64,000 bases of DNA from Kushneria sinocarnis (GTDB taxonomy: Bacteria > Pseudomonadota > Gammaproteobacteria > Pseudomonadales > Halomonadaceae), in the NCBI RefSeq assembly GCF_003633775.1, contig NZ_RBIN01000002.1, forward strand, positions 1-64,000, read 5' to 3'. Positions 8,624 to 17,245 of the stretch are shown in pieces. Each line of letters begins with the position of its first letter. The first letter of the stretch is position 1. The notes under the pieces were generated by a model. It was not told the DNA's origin and searched no databases. It was given only the letters and a program-made list of their open reading frames with translations. Both the position numbers and the translations under genes were made by a program.

Positions 8624-9425
8624 TTATTCATCCCACTCGGGCGCAAAGCTCGGATTGGCAATGCGCTCCCCCCGGTCAAGCTCGTCGATGCGGGTCATCT
8701 CATCGGCGGTCAGCGAGATCTTCATCGCTTCCAGGTTGGCCGCCAAATGCTCACGTTTGGTGGAGGAAGGGATCACCACGATGTCCCTGGAGGCCACCCA
8801 GGCCGGTGCGATCTGCGCCGGCGTGGCGTTCTGCTCTTCGGCAATCGCCTTCAGCGTGTCGTCGTCCATCACCTTGCCCCGGGCCACGGGCATGTAGCCG
8901 GTCACCTTCACGCCCCGGGCCTCGCAGTGATCGACCACCTTGCGGTTGGCGAGGAAGGGATGCACTTCAACCTGGTTGGTGATGATCTGATCGCCGCCCT
9001 CGACGTTCAGCGCTTCATCGAGCTGGGCGTTGGTGAAGTTGGAGACGCCGATATGCCGCGTCAGCCCCAGCCGCCTGGCTTCCGCCAGCGCGCCGATGGA
9101 CTCCGCCACCGGCACCTCGCCCCCCCGGGGACGGCCAGTGCAGCAGCACCAGATCGACGTACTCGGTACCCAACCGCTCGAGGCTCTCGCGCAGACTGGC
9201 GATCAGGTCATCGTGACGAAAGCGGTCGGTCCATACCTTGGTGGTCAGGAAGATATCGTCGCGCGGCACACCGCTGGCGGCGATGGCCTGGCCGACCTCG
9301 CGCTCGTTGTCGTAGACCTGTGCGGTATCAATGTGGCGATAGCCCAGATCGAGTGCGCTGGTCACCGAATCGATGACTTCCTGGCCCTTGAGCTTGTAGG
9401 TCCCCACTCCGATGGATGGCAGCAT
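8624..9425 (-). pseudogene. dkgB: Aldo/keto reductase, DkgB-like, broken by one-base frameshift in a G7 run
   Basis: Two overlapping minus-strand frames together make one aldo/keto reductase closely resembling E. coli DkgB (2,5-diketo-D-gluconate / methylglyoxal reductase, NADPH-dependent). The first (9425 to about 9130) reads [20 protein letters not shown] through [12 protein letters not shown]. The second continues with [27 protein letters not shown] and IPSSTKREHLAANLEA to the normal end. The break is at seven consecutive G residues on the coding strand (C7 at 9120-9126). Removing one G restores a single frame, [14 protein letters not shown]. The start has AGGAGG 4 bases upstream. It may be a recent pseudogene, a phase-variable gene or a sequencing error; everything else is intact. 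Confidence 0.85.
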
Positions 9426-9617
9426 GCAACCTCCTGTCGAGCTGAAAGTGACGGATCATGTCCTGCTACAGGGTAGCTGCGGGCGAGCCCGCTGGCGTTC
9501 AAGTCGTTAGGGTGGAAACGATTGCCCCGGGTGCAATGACACCTTTGGTCGAACATGCGAGACTGCTGCGCGATAAACGCGAACCCTCCGAACGAACCAG
9601 TCAGGTACAGCAGTTCC

Positions 9618-10514
9618 ATGATCAAGATCATCATCGTGGCCCTGATCGTGGCCAGTGTGCTCTATGTGCACTTCCGCGGCCGGGTGCGGCATCGCTTCTT
9701 CCGCCAGCTCTCCGATCACTCCACCTTCATGGCACCGATCAACGCCTTCATGTATCTCTTCTCGAAGGTGCCCGATCGACCCTATCACCGCGAGGCGGAC
9801 TTCCCCGAGCTGACCCCGCTGACCGAGCGCTGGGAGGAGATCCGCGACGAGGCCCTGGCACTGGAGAACCACATCAAGGGGTCGCAGCAGAAGGATGATG
9901 CCGGCTTCAACTCCTTCTTCCGCCGTGGCTGGAAGCGCTTCTATCTCAAGTGGTACAACGACAGCCACGAGTCGGCACGCCAGCTCTGCCCGCGCACCAC
10001 CGAGATCCTCGCCGAAATCCCTACCGTCAAGGCGGCGATGTTTGCCGAGCTGCCCGCCGGCAGCAAGCTGATGAAGCACCGCGACCCCTACGCCGGCTCG
10101 ATCCGCTATCACCTCGGCCTGCGCACGCCCAACGATGACCGCTGCCTGATCAATGTCGATGGCGAGTCCTACAGCTGGCGTGATGGCCAGGCGGTGCTGT
10201 TCGATGAAACCTTCATCCACTACGCCGAGAACCACAGCGAACAGAACCGGCTGATCCTGTTCTGCGATATCGAGCGGCCAATGAAGTACCGCTGGGCCGC
10301 TGCCGTGAACCACTGGTTCAGCCGCAACGTGATGGCCGCAGCGGCTTCGCCCAACGACGAGAACGATCGCACCGGCGGCATCAACCGGGCCTTCAAGTAC
10401 GTCTACAAGGTGCGCGAAGTCGGCAAGAAGCTGAAAAAGAAGAACCGCGTCGTCTACTACGCGGTCAAGTGGCTGATCTTCGGCGGCATCGTGGTCGGTC
10501 TGCTGTCGCTCTGA
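9618..10514 (+). CDS. lpxO: Lipid A 2-hydroxylase LpxO (aspartyl/asparaginyl beta-hydroxylase family)
   Basis: LpxO is a membrane-anchored Fe(II)/2-oxoglutarate dioxygenase that hydroxylates the 2-position of a secondary acyl chain of lipid A. The 298-residue product matches Salmonella LpxO throughout: N-terminal membrane segment (MIKIIIVALIVASVLYVHF), RGWKRFYLKWY, VKAAMFAELP, the iron ligand motif HRDPYAGSIRYHLGL with a second histidine in DETFIHYAEN, and RPMKYRW. A C-terminal hydrophobic segment follows. The ATG at 9618 aligns with known LpxO starts; an upstream in-frame ATG at 9555 would add an unlikely extension. Lipid A hydroxylation alters outer membrane packing and stress resistance. 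Confidence 0.95.
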   Translation: MIKIIIVALIVASVLYVHFRGRVRHRFFRQLSDHSTFMAPINAFMYLFSKVPDRPYHREADFPELTPLTERWEEIRDEALALENHIKGSQQKDDAGFNSFFRRGWKRFYLKWYNDSHESARQLCPRTTEILAEIPTVKAAMFAELPAGSKLMKHRDPYAGSIRYHLGLRTPNDDRCLINVDGESYSWRDGQAVLFDETFIHYAENHSEQNRLILFCDIERPMKYRWAAAVNHWFSRNVMAAAASPNDENDRTGGINRAFKYVYKVREVGKKLKKKNRVVYYAVKWLIFGGIVVGLLSL

Positions 10515-10558
10515 ACCGAGTCATCGCCTTGACTGCACCACTCGAACCGCCCGCCTTC

Positions 10559-11281
10559 ATGACGCCGCCATCTCCGGCCTGGCCCTTCCTGCCGGCGCCG
10601 GAGCCGGCACCCCGGCTGTTTGTCAGCCACTTCGATCACCAGCGCTTTCACGCGGAGGCCTGGCAGCAGGCGGGGTTCGAGTGTCCGGCGCCACTGGCGA
10701 GCGCCGTGGCCAAGCGCCACGCCGAATATCTCGCCGGCCGCTGCTGTGCCCGCGAGGGTCTGCGGGCGCTGGGCCACGCCGATACTCCGCTGGCACCGCA
10801 GCCCGATCGTCAGCCGCAGTGGCCGGTGCAGGCCTGCGGCGCGATTACCCACAGCCATGGGCTGGCCGCCGCCGTGGTGGCCCCGCGCCGGGACTGGGCG
10901 GGCGTGGGCACGGATGCCGAACAGTGGCTCGACGGTGCCCGCGCCGAGCGCATCGCACCGGCCGTGCTGACCCCGCGCGAGCACCAGGCATTGGCTGCCA
11001 TTGCCCCGGAGCACCGCGCCCGCTGTGTCACCCTCGCCTTCTCGCTCAAGGAGAGCCTGTTCAAGGCGCTCTATCCGCTGACCGGTACCCGCTTCTACTT
11101 CCGGGACGCCGAGCTCGATCCGCAGGCCCTGCTCCGGCTGCGCGAGCCTCGGGGGCGCTGTCGGCTCGCCCTGCTGCGCCCGCTTTCCGGAGCATGGCCG
11201 GCCGGTACCCACATCGAGGGGCATTTCGCCGAACTGGCCGGGCGGGCCATGACCTTCATCGGCGTCTCGCAGGGTGTCTGA
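10559..11281 (+). CDS. entD: 4'-phosphopantetheinyl transferase, EntD type
   Basis: This enzyme moves phosphopantetheine from CoA to a serine of carrier proteins, activating non-ribosomal peptide or polyketide synthases. The 240-residue protein carries the two metal/CoA-binding signatures: VGTDAE (116-121) and FSLKESLFKA (161-170), and the upstream AITHSHG stretch typical of EntD-like (siderophore) members. The start at 10559 gives a normal EntD length; a longer frame from 10469 would overlap lpxO. It sits just before a Fur-box-like site and the fhuCDB uptake genes, so a role in siderophore synthesis is probable, but no synthetase gene is present in the window. Confidence 0.88.
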   Translation: MTPPSPAWPFLPAPEPAPRLFVSHFDHQRFHAEAWQQAGFECPAPLASAVAKRHAEYLAGRCCAREGLRALGHADTPLAPQPDRQPQWPVQACGAITHSHGLAAAVVAPRRDWAGVGTDAEQWLDGARAERIAPAVLTPREHQALAAIAPEHRARCVTLAFSLKESLFKALYPLTGTRFYFRDAELDPQALLRLREPRGRCRLALLRPLSGAWPAGTHIEGHFAELAGRAMTFIGVSQGV

Positions 11282-11307
11282 CAGGCCCGCCAGCGGCACA
11301 GTTAACG

Positions 11308-11327
11308 TTGATAATAATTCGTATTTC
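11308..11327 (+). promoter_or_regulatory. Fur-box-like site upstream of fhuC
   Basis: TTGATAATAATTCGTATTTC lies in an AT-rich patch about 115 bp before fhuC. Its left half, TGATAAT, matches the 7-1-7 Fur repeat exactly and its right half only partly. The iron-transport context supports Fur control, but the site is degenerate. Confidence 0.5.
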
Positions 11328-11440
11328 AGATAGGCTCGATACCATTCTGATCCATGCGGCATGCCCGCCCGGCGCGGCCTGCGGCGGATACAGTCCCTGC
11401 ATGAGGTATTTCTCCCCGGTTGACCCGGATCGGAGTCTGC

Positions 11441-12208
11441 ATGTTCGAACTCAACGCGGCCGGTTTTGATGTGGCAGGCCGAACACTGCTGCAGCCGCTC
11501 GATCTCTCCTTCGAGGAAGGCTGTGTCTGCGGCCTGATCGGCCACAACGGCTCCGGCAAATCGACCCTGCTCAAGCTGCTGGCCCAGCAGCAGAATCCGA
11601 CCCGCGGCCGTATCGAACTGGATGGCAGACCGCTGCACCGCTGGGGCAGCCGAGAATTCGCCCGCCGGGTCGCCTATCTGCCCCAGCAGCTGCCCAGCGC
11701 CGAAAATCTCACGGTGCGCGAGCTGGTGCGTTTCGGCCGCTACCCCTGGCACGGGCTGCTGGGCCGTTTTACCCGCAAGGATCATCAGGCCGTCGATCGC
11801 GCCATCGAGCTGACCCACACCGAAGCGCTGGCCGAGCGGCTGGTCGAGACCCTCTCCGGCGGTGAGCGCCAGCGCGTCTGGCTGGCCATGCTGCTCGCCC
11901 AGGGCAGCCACTATCTGCTGCTCGACGAGCCGCTGGCGGCCCTCGATGTCGCCCACCAGATCGAGGTGCTCGAGCTGGTGCGCGATCTCAGCCGCGAGCT
12001 GCAGCTCGGCGTCGTCATCGTGATGCACGACATCAACATGGCCGCCCGCTTCTGCGATCGGCTGGTGGCGCTGCACGGCGGCCGGCTGCTGGCGCACGGC
12101 GATGCCCGCGAGCTGATGTGCGATCAGACGCTCGAAGCCATCTACGGCATCCCGATGCATGTCATTGCCCATCCACACGGGGCTCACCCCGTCGCCGTCA
12201 TTCATTAA
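11441..12208 (+). CDS. fhuC: Ferric siderophore ABC transporter ATP-binding protein FhuC
   Basis: The ATPase of a ferric hydroxamate-type importer powers transfer of iron-siderophore from the periplasm to the cytoplasm. The 255-residue protein has Walker A GHNGSGKST (34-42), the signature LSGGERQRVW, Walker B YLLLDEP and the H-loop MHD. The segment RVAYLPQQLPSAENLTVREL and YGIPM near the end are typical of FhuC. GGAG 5 bases before ATG 11441 fixes the start; an upstream in-frame ATG at 11420 lacks it. It is the first gene of fhuCDB, with fhuD 9 bp downstream, and a Fur-like site lies upstream. Confidence 0.93.
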   Translation: MFELNAAGFDVAGRTLLQPLDLSFEEGCVCGLIGHNGSGKSTLLKLLAQQQNPTRGRIELDGRPLHRWGSREFARRVAYLPQQLPSAENLTVRELVRFGRYPWHGLLGRFTRKDHQAVDRAIELTHTEALAERLVETLSGGERQRVWLAMLLAQGSHYLLLDEPLAALDVAHQIEVLELVRDLSRELQLGVVIVMHDINMAARFCDRLVALHGGRLLAHGDARELMCDQTLEAIYGIPMHVIAHPHGAHPVAVIH

Positions 12209-12217
12209 GGACTGCGC

Positions 12218-13183
12218 GTGACGTCAGCGTCACCCCGGCCTGCGGCCACCCGCCGACCGACTGCCGAATCAGCCTTTCACCCCCTGTCCTCGCGTCACCG
12301 TTCGTGGCGTTTGCCGCTGGTGCTACTGCTGGTGCTGTGCAGCCTGGCGCTCACCCCGGTGCAGGCCGATGACACGCAACCGACCCCGGCGCTGATCTCG
12401 CTGGACTGGTCGATGACCGAAACCCTGCTGGCGATCGGCGTCACCCCGCTCGGCGTGGCGGCACCGGAGAGCTACGCGCGCTGGGTCGGCGCCCCGGCCA
12501 TTCCCGCTGGCGTGCACGACATCGGCCTGCGCGATCAGCCCAACCTGGAACTGCTGGCGCGGCTCGATCCCGACGGCATCGTCACCGTCTCCTTTCTGGC
12601 CGGCGACAGCCGCCTCTCCCGCATTGCCCCGGTGCATGCCTTCGATATCTATACCAGCAGCCGCGATCCCTGGCAGCGCGCGCTGAAGGTCACCCGCCAG
12701 CTGGGCCGGCTGACCCACCATGAGCAGGGCGCCGAGCGGCTGATCACCCGGGTCAGGCAGCAGCTTGCCGGGGCACGTCGCAAAACACGCAGCGATCAGC
12801 CACCGGTGGCGGTGCTGCAGTTCATCGACAACCGCCATGTGCGCATCTATGGCGAGGGCAGCCTGTTCCAGGCGGTCTTCGATCAGATCGGCCTGACCAA
12901 CGCCTGGCAGGGGGACGTCAACAACTGGGGCTTTCGTCAGCTGGGCATCGATGAGCTCGCCCGCCTGCCCGCCGACACCCGGCTGCTGGTGATCCGGCCG
13001 CTGCCGACCACGGTCAACGGCCAGCTCGAGGACAACATTCTCTGGCAGCACCTGCCGGCGGTCCGCCGGGGCCGGGTACATGAACTGGCGCCGGTCTGGA
13101 GCTTCGGCGGGCTTGCCTCCATGGCGCGCTTTGCCGGGGAAGTCGCGCAGGCCCTGCCTGCCACCGAGGGAGCCACGCCATGA
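12218..13183 (+). CDS. fhuD: Ferric siderophore-binding periplasmic protein FhuD
   Basis: This is the soluble receptor that delivers ferric hydroxamate siderophores to FhuB. The 321-residue product starts at a GTG preceded by AAGGA and has a twin-arginine-free but long basic N region followed by a hydrophobic core (LPLVLLLVLCSLALTPVQA) and a probable cleavage after QADD. The mature part shows ISLDWSMTETLLAIGVTPLG and IGLRDQPNLELLARLDPD, both typical of the FhuD/class III binding-protein fold, and ends with a DNILWQHLPAVRRGRV segment. Its stop overlaps the fhuB start by 4 bp. Confidence 0.92.
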   Translation: MTSASPRPAATRRPTAESAFHPLSSRHRSWRLPLVLLLVLCSLALTPVQADDTQPTPALISLDWSMTETLLAIGVTPLGVAAPESYARWVGAPAIPAGVHDIGLRDQPNLELLARLDPDGIVTVSFLAGDSRLSRIAPVHAFDIYTSSRDPWQRALKVTRQLGRLTHHEQGAERLITRVRQQLAGARRKTRSDQPPVAVLQFIDNRHVRIYGEGSLFQAVFDQIGLTNAWQGDVNNWGFRQLGIDELARLPADTRLLVIRPLPTTVNGQLEDNILWQHLPAVRRGRVHELAPVWSFGGLASMARFAGEVAQALPATEGATP

Positions 13184-15159
13184 CCCGGCCGGCGCTCACC
13201 CCGGGGCAGCTGTGCAGCCTGCTGGCACTATGCTGCCTGGCAATGGTCGGCTACCGGCTGCATCAGCTGCTGCCCGTCGAGCAGTGGCTGACGGCACTGC
13301 ACGCGCCGCGGGATGAACGAATCGATCAGATCGTGGTGCACTTCTCGCTGCTGCCGCGGCTCTGCGTGGCCCTGCTGGGCGGGGCAGCACTGGGGCTGGC
13401 CGGCACCCTGATGCAGCAGGTACTGAAGAATCCGCTGGCCTCGCCTACCACCCTGGGTGTGGCCAGCGGGGCACAGCTGGCGCTGGTGGTGGTCTCGCTG
13501 TGGGCCCCCGGCTGGCTGGTCGCCGGGCGCGAATGGGTAGCCCTGCTGGGCGGCGGGCTGGCCACGCTGCTGGTGTTTGCGCTGGCCTGGCGGCGCGGAC
13601 TGGCCCCGATGGCGATCGTGCTGGCCGGGCTGGTGGTCAGCCTCTATCTCAGCGCGGTCAACAGCGCGCTGATGCTGTTCTACCCCGAGCGGCTGCGCGA
13701 CATGTTCATCTGGAACGCCGGCTCGCTGATCCAGAACGGCTGGGCGGGCACGCAGTTCCTGCTGCTGCGGCTGGGCCTGGCGGCGGCCGCCATGCTGGTA
13801 CTGCTGCGCCCGCTGGCACTGCTCGATTTCGATGATCAGGGGGCGCGCAATCTGGGCGTCTCGCTGCGCCAGCTGCGCTTCGCCACGCTGGCGATTGCCG
13901 TATTCATGACCGGCTGTGTGGTCAGCCAGGTCGGTATCATCGGCTTCATCGGCCTCGCCTCGCCGGCAATCGTTCGGCTGCTGGGCGCCCGTCGGTTGAG
14001 CCATCGGCTGCGCTGGGCGCCCCTGCTGGGAGCACTCTTGCTGCTGGCCACTGATCTGCTGCTGCAGTTCGGCAGCGGCCCGCTGGCGACCCTGCTGCCG
14101 ACCGGGGCGGCCACCGCGGCCCTGGGCGCGCCCCTGCTGCTGTGGCTGATTCCGCGTTTGTCGCTGCAGGGAGATCGCGCCCCCAGCGCCCACATGGCCT
14201 ATCTCCATCGTCATCCGGCACCGAAGCGGCTGCTGATGCTGCTGGCGCTGGCACTGGCGCTGGGCGTGGTCATCGCCCTGAGCCTGGGCCAGGCGCGTGC
14301 CGGCTGGCACTGGCCGAGCCCGGGCGGGCTGATCGAGGCCTGGCCCTGGCGGGCACCGCGCGTGGCAGCGGCAGCGGCCAGCGGGCTGATGCTGGCGCTG
14401 GCCGGCACCATCCTGCAGCGCATCACCGGCAACCCCATCGCCAGCCCCGAAGTGCTAGGCATCAGTGCCGGCGCGGCGATCGGCGTGCTGGGGGTCATCC
14501 TGCTGACGCCGCTGGCCAGCCAGGGCGCCTCCCTGCTGTTCGGCACCCTCGGCGCCCTGCTGACCCTGGCCGTGCTGATCCTGCTCAACCGTCGCAACGG
14601 CCTGGCGCCCCAGCGGCTGCTGCTCTCCGGGGTGGCCATCACGGCGCTGTTCGATGCCCTGCAGCGGCTGGCACTGGCGGACAACAGTCCGCGCACCCAA
14701 CAGCTGCTGGCCTGGATCTCCGGCTCGACCTACTACGTCGATGGCACCACGGCGCTGATCGCGCTGGCCATCGCTGTCGTGCTGCTGATCGCCACCCTGC
14801 CCTTTCACCGCTGGCTGGATCTGCTGCCGCTGGGCGAGGACAGTGCCCACGCGCTGGGCCTCAACGTACGCCTCAGCCGAATCCTGCTGCTGGCGCTGAT
14901 GGCGCTGATGACCGCCGGCGCCACGCTGGTGGTGGGGCCGCTCTCCTTCATCGGCCTGATGGCACCGCACATGGCGCGGCTGGCGGGTCTGCCGGATGCC
15001 CGCTCGCACCTGCTCGGCGCCGGGCTGATCGGCATGCTGATCATGGTGCTGGCGGACTGGCTGGGCCGGGTGGTGGCCTTCCCCGATCAGATCCCGGCCG
15101 GGCTGGTGGCGTCACTGATTGGCGGAGCCTGGTTCATGTGGGGCCTGCGCCGACTCTGA
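13180..15159 (+). CDS. fhuB: Ferric siderophore ABC transporter permease FhuB (fused double permease)
   Basis: The 659-residue permease is a tandem fusion of two FecCD-type domains, as in E. coli FhuB. Repeated motifs show both halves: LGLAGTLMQQVLKNPLASPT near residue 70 and LALAGTILQRITGNPIASPE near residue 405, followed by GVASG / GISAG and by the cytoplasmic coupling regions VGIIGFIGLASPAIVRLLG and VGPLSFIGLMAPHMARLAG. About twenty membrane segments are expected. It overlaps fhuD by 4 bp at the start. Its last 48 bases overlap the 3' end of the convergent ABC exporter gene on the other strand, a compact arrangement worth noting. Confidence 0.94.
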   Translation: MTRPALTPGQLCSLLALCCLAMVGYRLHQLLPVEQWLTALHAPRDERIDQIVVHFSLLPRLCVALLGGAALGLAGTLMQQVLKNPLASPTTLGVASGAQLALVVVSLWAPGWLVAGREWVALLGGGLATLLVFALAWRRGLAPMAIVLAGLVVSLYLSAVNSALMLFYPERLRDMFIWNAGSLIQNGWAGTQFLLLRLGLAAAAMLVLLRPLALLDFDDQGARNLGVSLRQLRFATLAIAVFMTGCVVSQVGIIGFIGLASPAIVRLLGARRLSHRLRWAPLLGALLLLATDLLLQFGSGPLATLLPTGAATAALGAPLLLWLIPRLSLQGDRAPSAHMAYLHRHPAPKRLLMLLALALALGVVIALSLGQARAGWHWPSPGGLIEAWPWRAPRVAAAAASGLMLALAGTILQRITGNPIASPEVLGISAGAAIGVLGVILLTPLASQGASLLFGTLGALLTLAVLILLNRRNGLAPQRLLLSGVAITALFDALQRLALADNSPRTQQLLAWISGSTYYVDGTTALIALAIAVVLLIATLPFHRWLDLLPLGEDSAHALGLNVRLSRILLLALMALMTAGATLVVGPLSFIGLMAPHMARLAGLPDARSHLLGAGLIGMLIMVLADWLGRVVAFPDQIPAGLVASLIGGAWFMWGLRRL

Positions 15160-16815
15160 CGCGGCCATCTGCAGCGCATCGCGGGCAGCGCGGTGATACT
15201 CCTCTCCTTCCAGCTCGCGCAGCTGACCGTGCTGCATCATCAGCAGTCGATCGGCCTGGGCAAAGTAGCGCTCGTCATGGGTAATGGCGATCACCGTGAT
15301 GCCCTGCCGGCGCAGCTCGGGCAGCAGCTCCAGGTAGAAGACCCGGCGAAAGGCCGGGTCCTGATCCGCCGCCCACTCATCGAGCAGCAGGATGTCGCGC
15401 TGCTCGGCCACCGCCAGCAGCAGCCCGAGACGCTTGCGCTGGCCCTGGGAGAGCCGGGTATCGGTGATGCGACCGGCCGCCAGGCTCACCTTGTCGCGCA
15501 GCCCGAGCCGATCCAGCCACGCCTCCACCAGCGCCGGATCGGCCTCGTCGCCCTGCGGCCCGAGCAGCCGATCGAAGAGGTGAAAGTCGGTCAGTACCGC
15601 GGCAAAGCGCTCCCGCCAGGCAGGCCGCAGGGGTTCGCCGATCTCCATCCCGTCCAGTTTCAACGCGCCCGCGTGCGGCGCATACAGGCCGCTCAGCAAC
15701 CGCCCGAAGGTGGACTTGCCGCTGCCGTTGCCACCGATCACGAACACCTGCTCGCCGCGCTGCAGGGTGAGATAGAGCGGCCCCACCGTAAAGGCGGCGC
15801 TCTCGCCCCGGGCAGGATAGCCATAACGCACGCCCTGCAGCTGCAGCCGCTGCCAGTCATCGGGGAGCCGCTCGGCAGGCTGGAAGTCCGGCTGCCAGGG
15901 CGCCAGTTCCAGTGCCTGCAGCCGGCGGAAGGCCACTTCCCCGGCGAGCAGCGTGGGCAGTGCCCCGACCGCCTGGATCAGCGGTGCCCGAATGAACAGC
16001 AGGGTCAGCGCAAAGGTCGCCGCCACCGCGGTATCCGCCCAGCCGAAGGCGTTGGCCAGCAGGAAGACCACGCCGATGGCGCCGAGCATCATGATGTTGG
16101 TCCAGTTGCCAGCGGAGAGATGGCTGGTATCGGAACGCACGATATGGTGACGATACGCCTGCGCATGGCGGGTGAAGTCCTCCTCGAACAGCCGGCGCGC
16201 CCGGTCACGATTGAGCGCCAGCTCGCGCCGGCCGTCGATGATGGACTGGAAATCGCCATAGAGCTGATCCTCGGCATCGCGGATATGGCCCAGATGGCGG
16301 TAGACGCTGCCCACCATCCGGCTGCCTACCGCCAGCGTCACCGCCAGCCACACCGCTGTCACCAGAAACAGCGGCACCGACAGCATCAGCAGATAGACCG
16401 TGGCGGCCAGCGACAGCACTACCCCCTGGATCAGTTCGGGCAGGCGGACAAAGGCAACGGTGATGTTGCGAATATCGCTGGAGAGCGCGGCCAGCAGCGG
16501 CGCGCTGCCCAGCGTCTCGATGCGTTCGATGTCGGTATCGAGCAGACGTTTTACCAGCCGGGCCCGCAGGTTGTAGACGAACCGGTGCCCCAGCAGGGTC
16601 AGCGACAGCTGCGCCGCCAGCGATACCAGCAAGAGCAGCGCGATCAGCCCCAGAAAGGGCCAGAGCGTGGCGATCGTCTGCCCCTGGGCATCAATCAGGC
16701 GCCGATTGATGAAGGCGATCACGCCGATGCCCAGCACGGCACTGAGCAGGCTGAGCACCATGACGGCGATGAACGACAGGCGGTAATGGCGCAGTACGAC
16801 CTTGAGCAGCGTCAT
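15112..16815 (-). CDS. ABC exporter, cyclic-peptide/siderophore type (PvdE/YojI-like, fused permease-ATPase)
   Basis: The 567-residue protein fuses an N-terminal six-segment membrane domain (about 1-300) to an ATPase with Walker A GGNGSGKST (361-369), signature LSQGQRKRL and Walker B ILLLDEW. The unusual signature LSQGQRKRL and overall layout are those of the cyclic peptide transporter group that includes PvdE, SyrD and YojI, which export peptide products such as pyoverdine precursor across the inner membrane. A good Fur box about 50 bp upstream on its own strand indicates iron control. With entD and fhuCDB adjacent it probably exports a siderophore or its precursor; the substrate is inferred. 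No clear Shine-Dalgarno is seen before the ATG. Confidence 0.85.
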   Translation of the reverse strand: MTLLKVVLRHYRLSFIAVMVLSLLSAVLGIGVIAFINRRLIDAQGQTIATLWPFLGLIALLLLVSLAAQLSLTLLGHRFVYNLRARLVKRLLDTDIERIETLGSAPLLAALSSDIRNITVAFVRLPELIQGVVLSLAATVYLLMLSVPLFLVTAVWLAVTLAVGSRMVGSVYRHLGHIRDAEDQLYGDFQSIIDGRRELALNRDRARRLFEEDFTRHAQAYRHHIVRSDTSHLSAGNWTNIMMLGAIGVVFLLANAFGWADTAVAATFALTLLFIRAPLIQAVGALPTLLAGEVAFRRLQALELAPWQPDFQPAERLPDDWQRLQLQGVRYGYPARGESAAFTVGPLYLTLQRGEQVFVIGGNGSGKSTFGRLLSGLYAPHAGALKLDGMEIGEPLRPAWRERFAAVLTDFHLFDRLLGPQGDEADPALVEAWLDRLGLRDKVSLAAGRITDTRLSQGQRKRLGLLLAVAEQRDILLLDEWAADQDPAFRRVFYLELLPELRRQGITVIAITHDERYFAQADRLLMMQHGQLRELEGEEYHRAARDALQMAASESAQAPHEPGSANQ

Positions 16816-16861
16816 GTCAGGTTCGATCCGATCGGCAGGGACAACAAGTGGGCGGGCAACC

Positions 16862-16880
16862 GCTAACGATTCTCATTTTG
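16862..16880 (-). promoter_or_regulatory. Fur box upstream of the ABC exporter
   Basis: Read on the minus strand, CAAAATGAGAATCGTTAGC agrees with 14 of 19 positions of the Fur consensus GATAATGATAATCATTATC. It lies 47-65 bp before the exporter start, in the right place to repress it when iron is plentiful. It is the better of the two Fur-like sites in the window. Confidence 0.7.
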
Positions 16881-16882
16881 CC

Positions 16883-17245
16883 ATCAACGGCGGGCCATTG
16901 CATGTACAGGCCCCGAACACCGGCTACCGGGACCTTCATCAGCCCGGAGCCTGCTCATCCCGAGACTTTCGCGGGAACCTGTCGTGCAGGCCGTACCGCC
17001 GGGTACGGCGCCTCTGCGCCAGTAGCAGCGGCGCTCTGTTTTCGGGTTCGCGCATCATCCGCACCAGCGACCACACCAGGGCGCAGTTGGTGCGCGTGGC
17101 TCGGCAGGCGCAACAGAACAGCTCTCCCTACAACCATGGTCCTATTGCACTTTCAACTTGCATAACGGTACAGCCGATAAGGACAATAAGACGCCTCCGG
17201 CCGTTGCATACCGGTACGGCAGAACCGCCATCTGCAAGGATCATC
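16883..17245. other. 363-bp intergenic region between divergent exporter and AEC transporter genes
   Basis: No credible gene is present; in-frame extension of the AEC gene into this region lacks any protein similarity I recognise. It contains a 7-bp inverted repeat CCGTACC / GGTACGG (16991-17008) that could be a regulatory dyad. Promoters for both flanking genes should lie here. Confidence 0.4.
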
